This document shows positions 23,453-34,582 of a stretch of DNA of 64,000 bases, one piece after another. Position 1 is the first letter of the stretch; each line of letters begins with the position of its first letter. Source of the DNA: Paraphysomonas bandaiensis (Eukaryota > Chrysophyceae). The stretch is from positions 124,001 to 188,000 of the forward strand of contig CBFFRP010000079.1 in assembly GCA_965644295.1 (NCBI GenBank), written 5' to 3'. The notes beneath the pieces were generated by a model, which did not search any database, was not told where the DNA came from, and saw only the letters and a list, made by a program, of their open reading frames with translations. Both the position numbers and the translations under genes were made by a program.

Positions 23453-23640
23453 CTGAGAGATAGAGAGAGATAGAGAGATACAGAGAGGGGGGGGGAGAGA
23501 GAGGAAGGTGTAGTTAGGTAGAGATATAAATTTGATTGAAGTTTTGGGATGTGTTTGATAGATTGAGAGATATGTATATATATATACACCCCCCGGCATA
23601 CACACACACACAGAGCACTGAAGATCTCCAGGGATCTTAT
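23453..23640. other. CT/GA-rich 5' flank of the SDR gene
   Basis: On the coding strand a CT-rich run (23453-23515), including a C9 tract, leads into the start codon as ..CTCTCAG|ATG. It could be a 5' UTR splice acceptor or a promoter element. Confidence 0.4.
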
Positions 23641-23953
23641 GTACGTATGTATGTATGTATGTATGTATGTATGTATGTATGTATGTATGTATGTATGTAT
23701 GTATGTATGTATGTATGTATGTATGTATGTATGTATGTATATGTGTATGTATGTATGTACGTATGTATGTATGTATGTATGTATGTATGTATGTATGTAC
23801 GTATGTATGTATGTATGTATGTATGTATGTATGTATGTATGTATGTATGTATGTATGTATGTATGTATGTATGTATGTATGTATGTGTGTATGTATGTAT
23901 GTATGTATGTATGTATGTATGTATGTATGTATGTATGTATGTATGTATGTATG
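23640..23953. repeat. (TATG)n tetranucleotide array
   Basis: About 314 bp of TATG repeats with several variants (an ATATGTG shift near 23739, TACG units near 23759 and 23799, TGTG near 23886). It lies about 190 bp upstream of the SDR start. Confidence 0.97.
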
Positions 23954-24375
23954 ACTCTACCGTATACTGTATACAGTATATGTGTGCAAGTATGACCGCT
24001 ATATGTGTACGTACGTGTCTGTGTATGCATGTCTATCGCAGTAGCTAGTCTGACTATTCAAATATACAGCGCATTCTCGATATATCGCGGAAAGTGTCCT
24101 GGAGAGGAAATCGCGATATATCGCAATATCGCGATATACAATTTAATAGTAAAATACAGCACTGTATTCCGCAAAGTCATAGAGAACAAGTTTAAGGAGC
24201 TTAAGACTGTGCAATATATCCACAATGTCGTGTCTGTATAGCATAGTACTCCTTGTACTGAATGGCACATGCAAAGAATTTGTGAAATAAGTTATATATC
24301 ATTATTTATGGAATTTATGGTATTCAATTTCTTAACACACTTACTACATTCCTAGCTAACAATAAGATAAAATTA

Positions 24376-24654
24376 TTAAATTTCATGGACTTCAGAACCT
24401 TTAGTACGTGCTGAAAAAAACTGATGCAGAGAAGTTTGTACCTTAGAATGATTCTTGTGCCTTTCTGTATGAATATTATTCTGCACTTTTCTGAGGAGCT
24501 CAATATGCGCTGTTGAATGCCCCTCCTGGGTAGCATAATCGAGTAACATTAAAACAGCATTGTCGGCTTGCACAGCAGTAATAGCACTATCATTTCCATT
24601 GGTGTTAATACAATCATCCTCGTCATCGTCATCGCCTTCGTCCTCTAAAGACAT
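24376..24654 (-). pseudogene. C-terminal fragment of a pogo/Tigger transposase
   Basis: Open frame of 92 codons ending TSLHQFFSARTKGSEVHEI. An acidic stretch (EDEGDDDDEDD) followed by a final SLxxFF motif is the usual C-terminus of Tigger/pogo transposases. It lies inside the element with matching terminal repeats. A further minus-strand frame at 24826-25038 may be another piece. The catalytic DDE core is not recognisable. Confidence 0.5.
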
Positions 24655-25321
24655 TGACTGCTGAAGTGCAGTGATACTGCTCTTATTTGTTCTTCATTAT
24701 GTGTCATTATAATAAAGAATTGATCTTTATAATAGTAAAACAATGTTGTGATTATTAGAGTGTTAGTAATGAACACGATAGAGTGAAAATTATGAATAAC
24801 AATATAGAACATAGCAATATTCAACCTATGTTGTACAGATGGTATGTACAAACTTAAGCATATACAATAGAGAGCTCATATAGCATAAAATAACCTGATA
24901 GCTGGTTCTTACACGCATTAAGGTTTCCGTAAATTGAATTATTAGTACTTGTCTTATAATGTCACTTGATAATGAAACCCTACTGCTTAACCAATTAAAA
25001 GTTTTCTCATACTCATCCTCTGTATCAAAGTTTGACATTATATGAGAAGTATTAACTTAACAACAGAAGGTAAACTTATACTCAATGCTTCAATTCAGCT
25101 TTCAATTGCCTGCACTTCGATGTTCACTCCAAAGTCATATTACGCATTTGTTTGAGGTAAATATCCCCCAGTGCATTTTCCTTAGTGTACTCTTCAGTAA
25201 GTGCCAAACATGTCTCCGCCTTTTTCGGCTTTTGCCCAAGTTTCAATCAGGTGTCCAAGTGTTGCTATTTGTGAACTCCATGCATTCTCAGGGAATGACT
25301 CCAGAATGGTCTCATGAGCCT

Positions 25322-25365
25322 CCTGTTATTGAGGGTATGTAACGAAGAAATTTCTCAATAACAGG
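25322..25365. repeat. Perfect 12-bp hairpin inside the pogo element
   Basis: CCTGTTATTGAG (25322-25333) is followed after 20 nt by CTCAATAACAGG (25354-25365), a perfect inverted repeat. Confidence 0.85.
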
Positions 25366-25614
25366 TATTCGAAGTTCTTGCAGCACGCGACATTGAATAT
25401 CATGAGACATATATCCTTCTTATGAGCAGACGTCCTTCGATGAGAGAAAAAGACTCTTGCGCTTCATTACATTTCATCCTCAGGTTCGCATTCAACGAGA
25501 GTGTCGTCGACAGGATCTTATATTGACTCACTATCACTCATGTTATCAATAAATGTGATTAATATACTATGGATATATGTTCATCTAGAGGTTTTTATGC
25601 TCCCCAAAATCCTT

Positions 25615-25805
25615 ACCCCGACAAAAAATCTACATGGTAAGGATTCCAAATTTTACCCCCCCACTCTCTCTCCAGGGTAAGCATTTTGGTAAGCATTTTC
25701 AAAAACTTACCCCGAAAATGCTTACCAGGGTAAACAGAAATTGATTTTCGGCGTTTTTTGGTAAGGAATGCTTACCAAAAAAATGCTTACCCTTGTAACA
25801 GAAAA
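25615..25805. repeat. Subterminal GGTAAGCATTTT motif cluster
   Basis: The 12-mer GGTAAGCATTTT or close variants occur several times in both orientations just inside the right end of the pogo element (for example 25676, 25689, reverse at 25717, 25767 and 25780). Clusters like this may be binding sites of the transposase or of a host factor. Confidence 0.7.
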
Positions 25806-25975
25806 TGACCTCAGTTTTCCATTATAATTATGTGTGATGAAGTGTCCTGGACCAAAATCCGCGATATAAAAGGGTATCGCGATATACATACCGCGATATA
25901 TCGAGAATGCGCTGTACATCAAACCATAATTAACCTACACACACACTCCTCAACACTCTCCATAAAATAACAACA

Positions 25976-26572
25976 ATGAGTGATATGAATGATAGTAATG
26001 AAACAATAGAAACAAATGAATTGAATGAAACTATTAATCTACCAAATGATTTTACGGATGAGAATTTTCAAGATATGATACTTAGTTGGGTTGAATTGAA
26101 AGGTGCGATACCACCATATTATGATCGTTTTAAATCATGGAATGAAATGAAACCATTTCAAAAAAAGAAAGTTATACGTTTATGGAATGCTACATCGGAT
26201 CAAATGAAACAAGAGATTAAAGAGATGGCGTTACAGTATCGTAGAGGATTAAAAAAACGTTCAAGACCATCTAAAAAGAGTAAAAAAACAACAGGATCTA
26301 GTATGAATACAATGAATACAGTTGTTGCTACACAAAATTCACGTGGGATTGTATCGGATGAAGACAGGCAGTTAGAGAAGAAATTAAGAGTTGATGCTGC
26401 AAAGTTTCTCTGCACTCACAGTAATCCTGAACTGAAAGCACTGAGCGAAACTTTTCTAGGCAATATTGTGCGTGGAGTACCGAACGTATTTGAAACTAAC
26501 CCTCCGCCCCCACCAGCACCGGCACCAGCAGCATCTTCGAACAACGCTGATATTAATCATATTTTACTGTGA
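25976..26572 (+). CDS. Uncharacterised single-exon protein
   Basis: Open frame of 198 residues starting 61 bp after the right end of the pogo element. The N-terminus is acidic and Asn/Glu-rich (about 1-35). A helical, Trp-containing block of about 50 residues follows (FQDMILSWVELKGAIPPYYD, then KSWNEMKPFQKKKVIRLWNA). Then comes a Lys/Arg-rich, nuclear-localisation-like stretch (KKRSRPSKKSKK, about 93-104). A second helical block (about 128-165) precedes a Pro/Ala-rich tail. No family is recognised. The basic stretch suggests a nuclear protein, but that is inference. Codon use and the MSD-type start resemble neighbouring genes, so I consider it real. Confidence 0.6.
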   Translation: MSDMNDSNETIETNELNETINLPNDFTDENFQDMILSWVELKGAIPPYYDRFKSWNEMKPFQKKKVIRLWNATSDQMKQEIKEMALQYRRGLKKRSRPSKKSKKTTGSSMNTMNTVVATQNSRGIVSDEDRQLEKKLRVDAAKFLCTHSNPELKALSETFLGNIVRGVPNVFETNPPPPPAPAPAASSNNADINHILL

Positions 26573-26640
26573 TGCTGCCCTGGTCGATATTCTGTGTCGT
26601 AGGTAGTTGAATGATGATTTGCGTATCAATATAGTTGTAA

Positions 26641-26748
26641 ATTTACCTTAAAATGGAAGCATTTGAAGTCGATGCTACTTGTTTCAGTTGATAATAGGGA
26701 ATTTTTCTGATATTACGGTTTTGCATATACTATCTCAGTGATGAGGTG
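26641..26748 (+). repeat. 108-bp direct repeat, copy 1
   Basis: Begins ATTTACCTTAAAATGGAAGC and ends ..CAGTGATGAGGTG. It matches 27203-27310 with two differences in 108 bp. Confidence 0.9.
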
Positions 26749-27202
26749 ATGTGCACAATACATAGTCGAGGAAACCATACAGGGGATATGAAGCTACTGA
26801 AACTTTAGAATTTGCATTATATTTTAGTGTATGTAATTTAGCGTAAATTAAAGTCAAAATATGTATGATTACATCGAAAGCACTCAAGTAGTTGTTCAGA
26901 TTCTAGAGATTTTCGAGAGCATAAAGAACACAAGGGTGTTTAAGGAACAAAAAAAAATAACATACCTTCATTTTAGCTGCACAATGAGATTAATTTAACG
27001 TATGTCATCTGCTATGCTTTATTAATAGCAGACATCTTCTCTTACAAACTGCGCAGAGGGTTTAAAGAGAACACTCAACAACTAGTCAATTACAGTTTTG
27101 TCTTGTGCTGTATGTAGCTTAGAAAAGGATTATAAGTGACGGAAGTTACAGTGTGAATTGTGAATACTAGAAGCTATAATTACTGTTCTATAATATCTAG
27201 GG

Positions 27203-27310
27203 ATTTACCTTAGAATGGAAACATTTGAAGTCGATGCTACTTGTTTCAGTTGATAATAGGGAATTTTTCTGATATTACGGTTTTGCATATACTATCTCAG
27301 TGATGAGGTG
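27203..27310 (+). repeat. 108-bp direct repeat, copy 2
   Basis: Same orientation as 26641-26748, 562 bp apart start to start. The dispersed repeat copy B starts just after it. The 454 bp in between hold no recognised gene. Confidence 0.9.
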
Positions 27311-27329
27311 TCAGGTATATCGGCATTTT

Positions 27330-27535
27330 GCTTGCTCATTGCGTTTGCTTAGAGCCTTGAGCGGTAGAGCGAAAGTGGTTTCACCTTGGTGACGCACAAG
27401 CAGCTTTCGTAACACCAAATGGTAGATGTTAGAGTTAAGCACTAGTTGGTTAAATTGTGTAGCTACATTAGTTCTGACTCTTACACCTTACACACCTACT
27501 TCTAACTGCAAATAATCAGTCATTCACTACTGTTA
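27330..27535 (+). repeat. Dispersed repeat family, copy B
   Basis: The longest copy. Blocks shared with the reverse complement of 13285-13450 include GAGCGAAAGTGGTT, ACCTTGGTG, AGCAGCTTTCGTA, AAATGGTAGATGTTAGAGTT and TTAGTTCTGACTCTTA. It lies just 3' of the ankyrin-TPR gene. Confidence 0.8.
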
Positions 27536-27692
27536 CCTTGTTGATACATCAGCGTAGCAAGTAGCAATGATTGGGCCAACGATTAGTACTTTGCATGAAT
27601 ACAAACCAAACATTTAGTAGCAGTAGTTGGCCTTACGAACACTAACAAGGTGGTAAAACTGAACACTACTTATTACAATGAAATTGCGATTA

Positions 27693-29227
27693 TTATTTCT
27701 GATTGCGTCGATGCTCTTCCTGTCCTAGCTTAACTGCCTTCTTTAAAATAGATTTTAGATCCTGATTGTCATCATCAAGTTGACATCCTTCGTATGCTGC
27801 CACTGCTGCATCCTCAAACATATTGAGCGCTAGTCTTGCTGTAGCGAGACGATAACAACCTTTAGGCCAGTCAGGTTTAAGACGTCTACACACTTCCGCG
27901 TCACGAAGAGCATTGGACTTGTGTGAGAGTGAGATAGCTGAGTCAGTGGTAGATGAAGCCAATGAGAGGTAGCATGCACTACGGTTGCTCCATAGCACAT
28001 GGTTGCGAGGGTTAAGTTCTATTGCCTGAGAATACACATCCGCGGCCTGCTTGTAATCTCCGGCCAAAAATGCTGAGTTTCCTGATGTCTTCAGTTCATC
28101 AGACCGTTTCACATCTTCCTCTGATACATTCTCCGGTAATGCCGCTAAAGGATCCTCCGCTGGTGGGGGAGGAGGTGCATCAGCACTCTGCTGTTGTTTA
28201 TGTGCTTCCTGCCACGCAGCAAGGCGTCGCTTCCCGTCCTCCAAGACGGCCTCCATGCATACCTCACTTCTGGAAGAATCGGTAAAAAATTCATTTGGAA
28301 GATTAGAGGAATGTGCCGCAAGGGCGCGGATAATATCTTCGTGTCCACCCATGGCTGCTAAATGGATGGGCTGATTACCATCGCTGTTCTCCACGGACGC
28401 CGTCTTCCGGCCTGTCTCAGAGGATAATATTGCTAACACCGCGGCATGCATGCCGTGTTCGGCACAGATATGTAACACGGTGAGATTACCAGTAACAATT
28501 AGCCCAACGTCCGCCCCAGCCTCAACCAGTGTAACCACTGACTCTTCAGAGGGAGCAACTGCCGCCATAAATAAGGCTGGAATGCCACTGGATCCAACGG
28601 AATCGGCATTGCAACCTTTGTCGAGCAAGTACCTGGGACGACATATGGTAAGTGAAAGCGGCTTGAGTGCAAATAATATTACCTTATCGCCTCAACACGA
28701 CCGCTACCAGCTGCCCAAGCCAGAGGTGATCCAGCCTGACTATTGACATTCACATCCGCTCCTGCTTCACAGAGAATGGACATGCGCTCAACAGAGCCGT
28801 CAGCTGCAGCGAAATGGAGAGCTGTGCCACCATCATTGTTTCTGGCATTACTATCCGCACCACGACTTAAAAATAAGCGCATCAATTCTGTACTTTCCGC
28901 TACAGTAGCATTGATTAAAGGAGTAAATCCATTTGCATCTTTTAAGTTGACAAGATTAGAGGGATTGGAACACTCTGATAGTGCATATTGCACTACATCA
29001 ACATTCTTCGTACTAGCTGCAACATGAAGTAATGTTTTTCCTTCACTTTGATATTTTTCAAATACATCTTGTAATGTTGCATGTGGTGTCTCTTGTAAAT
29101 AACTTTTAATACGTTGTAATACTTGTTGACCGTTACTTTCCGTTAAGAGATTCATTGCATCAGAATACAACTTCTGAGCACTCTGAGCATCTTTGTATTC
29201 AGCTTTTGAGACCTTTGAAGATTTCAT
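27693..29227 (-). CDS. Ankyrin-repeat protein with C-terminal TPR domain
   Basis: Two exons, 28683-29227 and 27693-28632, with a 50-nt intron; 494 residues. Ankyrin repeats run from about residue 60 to 300, with clear units such as GKTLLHVAASTKN, DANGFTPLINATVAE, DGGTALHFAAADG, NLTVLHICAEHG and GNQPIHLAAMGG. A proline-rich linker (about 335-350) leads to three TPR units (about 363-490) beginning ELKTSGNSAFLAGDYKQAAD. Carboxylate-clamp type positions (K/N/N/K/R) look present, as in Hsp70/Hsp90 co-chaperones. The pairing of ankyrin and TPR suggests an adaptor that links a client to a chaperone; that role is inferred. The start at 29227 was chosen because the upstream extension is microsatellite-like sequence. 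Confidence 0.88.
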
Positions 29228-30257
29228 TGCAACAAATGATTCGTGATTATGTATGATAATTGTTTGTTGGATGAATAGAATGCAATTGTGATAGCAGTCT
29301 ATAGAGATATGTGTGTATATGCATGTATGGGTGTATATACCATACATACATACATATATACAGACCTACAGGCATATACCATACATGTATGTATGTATGT
29401 ATGTGTATGTATGTGTATGTGTGTGATGGAAAAATAGAATACTGAACTGATGGCTGTCGAGACTATGTATGGTGTACTATGGTATATCGTACTTAGAGAT
29501 GGGATGGGGATGTACAGCCGTACACCACTGCTATACTCTATGTGGAGACCGTACCTATGGATGATGTGCAACCTGCTGGACGTCCACTGCTGTGTGTTTG
29601 TATAGATACCGTACCTATGGATGATAATGCACACGTACATTGCTACTATGTACCTATTGTTCTATATATGCAACTCTGCATATGCTGCTGTGTATGTATG
29701 ATTACCAGTATACCGTACCTATGGATAATGATGTAGTACACTGCAACTGTACATATTGGTCTATATACAGTGGTACATATATGTATATATGCCTGTATAT
29801 CTACACATATCAATCCAATCTTTTGCATGATATGATCATATCCATATCCATACAGAGAGATATAAGCATATAGATGGATATACTAGATAATGATCATCAA
29901 ACATGCAACTACAACAATGAATAGGATATAGAGGAGCTCATTATCTTCGTCTCTTTACTCTCAAGTCACAGCTGGTTCTCTATACGTTATATATGTTATA
30001 TAAGTGATGCTGTTATGTGTTATATATGCCTATAAGTTACATAGGTTATATTCTTGTAATACAATACATACAGTTCGTACAGTATGTTATGTTAAACTGT
30101 TATCCCCATTTTTTGTCTCATATCAGCACTGGATATAAATACAGACATTCAACTTCAATACTCGGTTCAACTGAAGCTCACTTCTATCTTATTAACGATA
30201 TTAACTGTCTTTTATATGTGATTTTATTATATTACACAATTAGTGAGTAACACAATC
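29228..30257. other. Intergenic region rich in short repeats
   Basis: Contains a short TATG/TGTA array (29385-29425) 160 bp upstream of the ankyrin-TPR gene. Three degenerate copies of ACCGTACCTATGGAT(G/A)AT occur at about 29548, 29608 and 29711. No gene is supported. Confidence 0.6.
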
Positions 30258-30760
30258 ATGAGTGAACTATCAAATGAAGATCATCAAACATCTATCACTC
30301 CAAGTCATCTTCCATCTTTCGTCTGCTGCAGAAGACCATAATGATGACAATGCAAGCAATCTATCTCAATATTCATAACCTGAACTCGAAACAATACTTC
30401 AAAAATATTACAGGAGAGTTAAAATTCCGCATCTGATGCCTTTTAGGTGATTTGGAGCGATGGCACCCAGTCCCTTCAGAGTTTCGGTCATGTCGTGATT
30501 TTCAGGAATATGTGCCTCATATTATACACACACCATTCGAGTCAGTTGCAGCATCAGGGCTTAAGGGTGTTGTACATAAATGTAAGATGCCTATGAAAAC
30601 AAGAATCCTCGTTCGACTACAATTCCAATTCATGTACGAATTTCAATTCCTTTGATATTCCCTCAACATCCTTCTGTGGTGTGTGGTGAGGGTACATTTG
30701 TTGTAACCATTATTGAATTTGAGGATTCATTGCTTGAGTTAATCTAGGACAATTCTCATT
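30258..30760 (+). pseudogene. Decayed gene, possibly JmjN/JmjC-type demethylase N-terminus
   Basis: Starts like a real gene at ATG 30258 (MSELSNED) but is soon broken by stops and frame changes. Readable pieces in different frames are PELETILQKYYRRVKIPHL, LERWHPVPSEFRSCRDFQEY followed by VPHIIHTPFESVAAS, and FPQHPSVVCGEGTFVVTIIE. The P-S-E-F-x-x-x-x-x-F-x-x-Y-V pattern loosely resembles JmjN, the domain at the start of lysine demethylases. The family call is weak; the broken state is clear. Confidence 0.35.
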
Positions 30761-31247
30761 TCCTAAGTTTATGTATAACCTTTTGATATGAAATAATACT
30801 ATTATTTTTCATTTTTACTTAATGATAATCGGAGAGTACCTACTTCCTTTGCATCAAGTACGTTCTGTATATATTAGATTTTTAGCATCACGAGAATATG
30901 CTACAAGGGATAAGGTATATCGTCCCTTGTCCAAAATATTAAAATTCAGGCTTTTCGCCCTCGCTTCATGTGACAGAGCATGTCAACTAGATAAATATAT
31001 TCTTGTAACTTAAGTGACCTCAGCAATATATATATGCTCTTTATCAAAACAGGAGTTCTCTCTTAGTTTACAAGGTGTAAGATAAGTAAGAAAAAACATT
31101 TCTGGCTCACATGCAGCATTGATTACGCTACTCACCTTAACCTCATTCTATTTTAACAATCCAGTAATATTATAATCTAATTTATCAAAAAGTGTAGAAC
31201 GAAATGATAAGTCATCGCCTCTTACAAAAAGAGAAAACAATTCTCGC
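30761..31247. other. Spacer 3' of the ARM-repeat gene
   Basis: AT-rich. A 63-codon frame at 30822-31013 has no recognisable character. Nothing supported. Confidence 0.55.
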
Positions 31248-34200
31248 TCATTTTTTTAGAGAGAATCTTTTTAGCATAGTTTTTTTCAGCCATCCCTGTC
31301 CTTGACATTTTTTTATCAATTCTTTTGCGCGCTCACACAAATACCCTGTTTCATGATGAGTCAAGTGCTTCAGCTGGTGAATAATATCTTTCTGTACAAG
31401 CTTTTCACGAGCAGTCTCTGATGCGCATAGAACAGATAACAGCTCTACAGAGAGCAGTTTTACATCATGAGGAATGTCATTAGTATCCAAGGGATTGCCA
31501 TGCTCGTGATGAATGAGGCCAAGCAATACCTCAGGAAGGCCACTGTTAAATACCTCTTCGTGCATGTCCATATCCTTTCCCATGATTCCAAGTACACGTC
31601 CTACTGCAATTTTCAGATCAACTGGTGCATCCCTTACGAGCAAAACTAGCAATTCAAGTCCACTTCGCAGTATATCTCGTCGCAATGATGACTCCTTCGC
31701 CAACACTCGTAACACTTTGGCTGCAGTAAGCTGCGACCCCAATCGATTCGTTGGCTGCAACGTATCTAACAATATCGTTATTGCACCAGACTCAGCGAAA
31801 GAGTACTTGAGGTGATCGTGTGATGCCCCTTTGGCAAGAACCAATAAAATTTCGCCGGCATGCTTTACATCTTCAGCACTTCCAGACCGAATCTTACGAA
31901 TCAGGCATGATAAAACAGTTATCTGGGTGATGCTTCCTTCCCCATCCAATGCGGGATCATGCTTTAAACTGTCCAATACCTGAAGTGCGGCAGGCGAACT
32001 AAAAAACTCTCCCTGCTTCAGAAATGTGACTAATGCAGGAATCGCGCCAGCAGCAAAAATTTCGTTCCTTAAGGTAAGGTCTTTGCACATAATTTCAAGA
32101 TTCCAAAATGCAGCATACTTTTCGACTTCATCTCCATTTTCGAACAAGTTGACCATCAATAAAATTGCATTTGTTGCTAGAAATTTATGTGAGAGTGTAA
32201 CTACAAACGAGACAACTAACAAACCTAAAATGATGTCACGCAGCTCAGGCTTTTCACAAAATATTGCTAATATCCACATCGCCTCTTCACGTTGAGCATT
32301 TGATCCATCATCAAGAAGATCAACCAATTCATTTATCATTCTGCATTAGCACCAGTCATAACAGAATGAAAAGTAAGTTATATATTCTTCTACGCTTACA
32401 CATAATGTCACATCATATACATACACCAGACTAACCCTGATTGAACAATTGCTTCTAATTGAGCAGGGGTGCAATGGCGGGCCATCTTACGTAGTATGAC
32501 GCCTATTCGAAAGTTACATTACGCAAATAGATCGCAATGTTACAATAATACACACCAGAACTAAATCGAACTTTCTCGTTGCCCTCTCGAATATTTTCCA
32601 AAAACTCGTGAATAGCCTCTGCATCAAGTCTATCCTTATCGGTCTCGGAGTGACTTGCTAGCATTCCCAAAAACTGACTCGCAACAAAGTGCAATTCAGT
32701 CCCTTTTCTTAGGAGAGACACGAACTCTGGTATTGCACCTGCATCACAAAAAGCTCCTGCAGTAGTCGGGCTATCCTTCGAAAGTTCCACTACCATACGT
32801 TCAACCTGAAGCTTCAGTTTGCTATTCTCATTTTCTTTCAGCAAGTTAACCAGGTCCCTTGTCAGGTTTGAAGCTCGCAGTGCTGCTCTCGACGCCTCGT
32901 TTTTGCCAGATATTATAGCCATTATGTGAAGTGACTGTATTTTTTGTTCGTCAGTTCCTTCTCGGAAGAAAGCAATTAATTTAGGTAGTAGCTCATTTTT
33001 CACAACATCATCCTCTAAGGAAGGGTCCTGAATGACCACACGAACCGCTTTCAAGATCTGGTCACGCTGAGAAAACGAATCGGTGCGATTCACAACTAAC
33101 GTATCAAATACGACTTGTCTCTGGATGGGGTCCTTAGCAAGAGCCACGAGCTTATTGGTAGCGGCGATCCTTGTGTCAGATGAGCCCCTCTTGACATTGT
33201 CCACTAACTGAGGGACAACTGATATCTACACCATAGTCAGTGCTACATATATAGATATATAGATATATAGATATATAACTTGCAAGAGCGCTAGATATAT
33301 ACATACATATAGGTACTTAGAAGGGCGACAGATGCATATATACACATACACAGAAAAAGATAAATAGTTACATATACTTATATATAGAGATACTGATGTC
33401 TATAGATATACATTTACCAGGCCACTACATACATACACATATAAAGGTCTCTCTTTCTCTCTATATATATATGTGCGTGTATATGCCTACCAGGCCACTA
33501 CATACATATACATATACATATACAGGTCTGTCTCTCTATATATATGCCTACCAGGCCACTACATACATGCACATATACCGGTCTCTCTCTTTCTCTTCCT
33601 CTCTCTCTATACATGTGTATGTAAGCCTACCAGGCCACCACATACATGCACATATACCGGTCTCTCTCTTTCTCTATATGTGTGTATATGCCTACCAGGA
33701 CACCATACACATACACATATACAGGTCTGCATCTACATATGTGTATATGCAGGTCTCTATGTATATACGTATATCGTTACCAGGCCACTACATACATGCA
33801 CATATACAGGCCTCTCTCTCTCCCTATACATATATATATATGTATGTGTATATGCCTACCAGGCTACTACATACATACACATATACAGGTCTCTCTCTCT
33901 CTCTCGATGCATGTGTGTATGCTTACCAGGCCACTACATACATACACATATACAGGTCTCTCTCTCTCTCTATGTATGTGTATATGCCTACCAGGCTACT
34001 ACATACATACACATATACAGGTCTCTCTATGTATGTGTGTGTATATGCCTACCAGGCTACTACATACATACACATATACAGGTCTCTCTCTCTCTCTCTA
34101 TGCATGTGTGTATGCTTACCAGGCCACTACATACATACACATATACAGGTCTCTCTCTCTATGTATGTGTGTGTATATGCCTACCAGGCTACTACATACA

Positions 34201-34582
34201 TACACATATACAGGTCTCTCTCTCTCTCTATGTATGTGTGTATGCTTACCAGGCCACTACATACATACACATATACAGGTCTCTCTCTCTCTCTATGTAT
34301 GTGTGTATGCTTACCAGGCCACTACATACATACACATATACAGGTCTCTCTCTCTCTCTATGTATGTGTGTGTATATGCCTACCAGGCTACTACATACAT
34401 ACACATATACAGGTCTCTCTCTCTATGTGTGTGTGTATGCTTACCAGGCCCCTGGAAGAGTTTCTCTCCACAGCTTTAATAATATCAAGATCCGACTCAC
34501 ATCGAACACCATTGATAGTCTTCGCCTCATATTCGACTAATGAAGGTATCTCCTCATTATCTTCTTCAATGAAATCAGACAT
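31248..34582 (-). CDS. Armadillo-repeat protein
   Basis: Five exons on the minus strand: 34445-34582, 32556-33225, 32436-32502, 32225-32340 and 31248-32176; 639 residues. Most of the chain after residue 45 is a series of about 42-residue helical repeats typical of ARM/HEAT solenoids. Examples are AFCDAGAIPEFVSLLRKGTE, NAQREEAMWILAIFCEKPEL, NEIFAAGAIPALVTFLKQGE and AESGAITILLDTLQPTNRLG. Such solenoids bind proteins; no catalytic site is seen and no exact orthologue is recognised. Introns 2-4 are 53, 95 and 48 nt. Intron 4 (32177-32224) has no stop and a multiple of three, so keeping it would still give an open frame, but the ARM pattern (LRDIILATNAILLMVNLFEN) is only regular when it is removed. 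Intron 1 is exceptional: 1219 nt, filled by a minisatellite that starts at the splice donor. Confidence 0.85.
33405..34460. repeat. Minisatellite with splice-donor-like motif in every unit
   Basis: About 15 units of 60-80 bp plus the boundary copy. The plus-strand core is TACCAGGC(C/T)ACTACATACAT, then ACACATATACAGG, a (TC)n tract and TATGTATGTGTGTATGC. Read on the gene's strand each unit carries GGCCTGGTAAGC or GCCTGGTAGGC. The last copy, at 34442-34450, is the actual exon 1 end and 5' splice site of the ARM gene. Units towards 33400 are more diverged than those near the exon. Confidence 0.93.

Larger units (their letters stand above)
24067..25914. mobile_element. pogo/Tigger-like DNA transposon with TA target duplication
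   Basis: The element begins with CAGCGCATTCTCGATATATC at 24067 and ends with its exact reverse complement at 25914. The ends match over at least 24 bp, and both are flanked by TA (24065-24066 and 25915-25916). The CAG..CTG ends, the TCTCGATATATCGCGG core and the TA duplication are typical of the pogo/Tigger group. It is 1848 bp long. Inside, on the minus strand, only coding scraps remain (see 24376-24654), so it is non-autonomous or decayed. Beyond the ends, 24108-24140 and 25858-25890 carry more ATATCGCGATAT palindromes that may be transposase sites. Confidence 0.85.

Noticed and set aside
26641-27310. LTR retrotransposon bounded by the 108-bp repeats
   Set aside because: Only 454 bp lies between the repeats, with no TG..CA ends, primer site or coding remains seen.
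33405-34460. Possible CRISPR array
   Set aside because: Units are contiguous tandem copies with no unique spacers, and the genome is eukaryotic.
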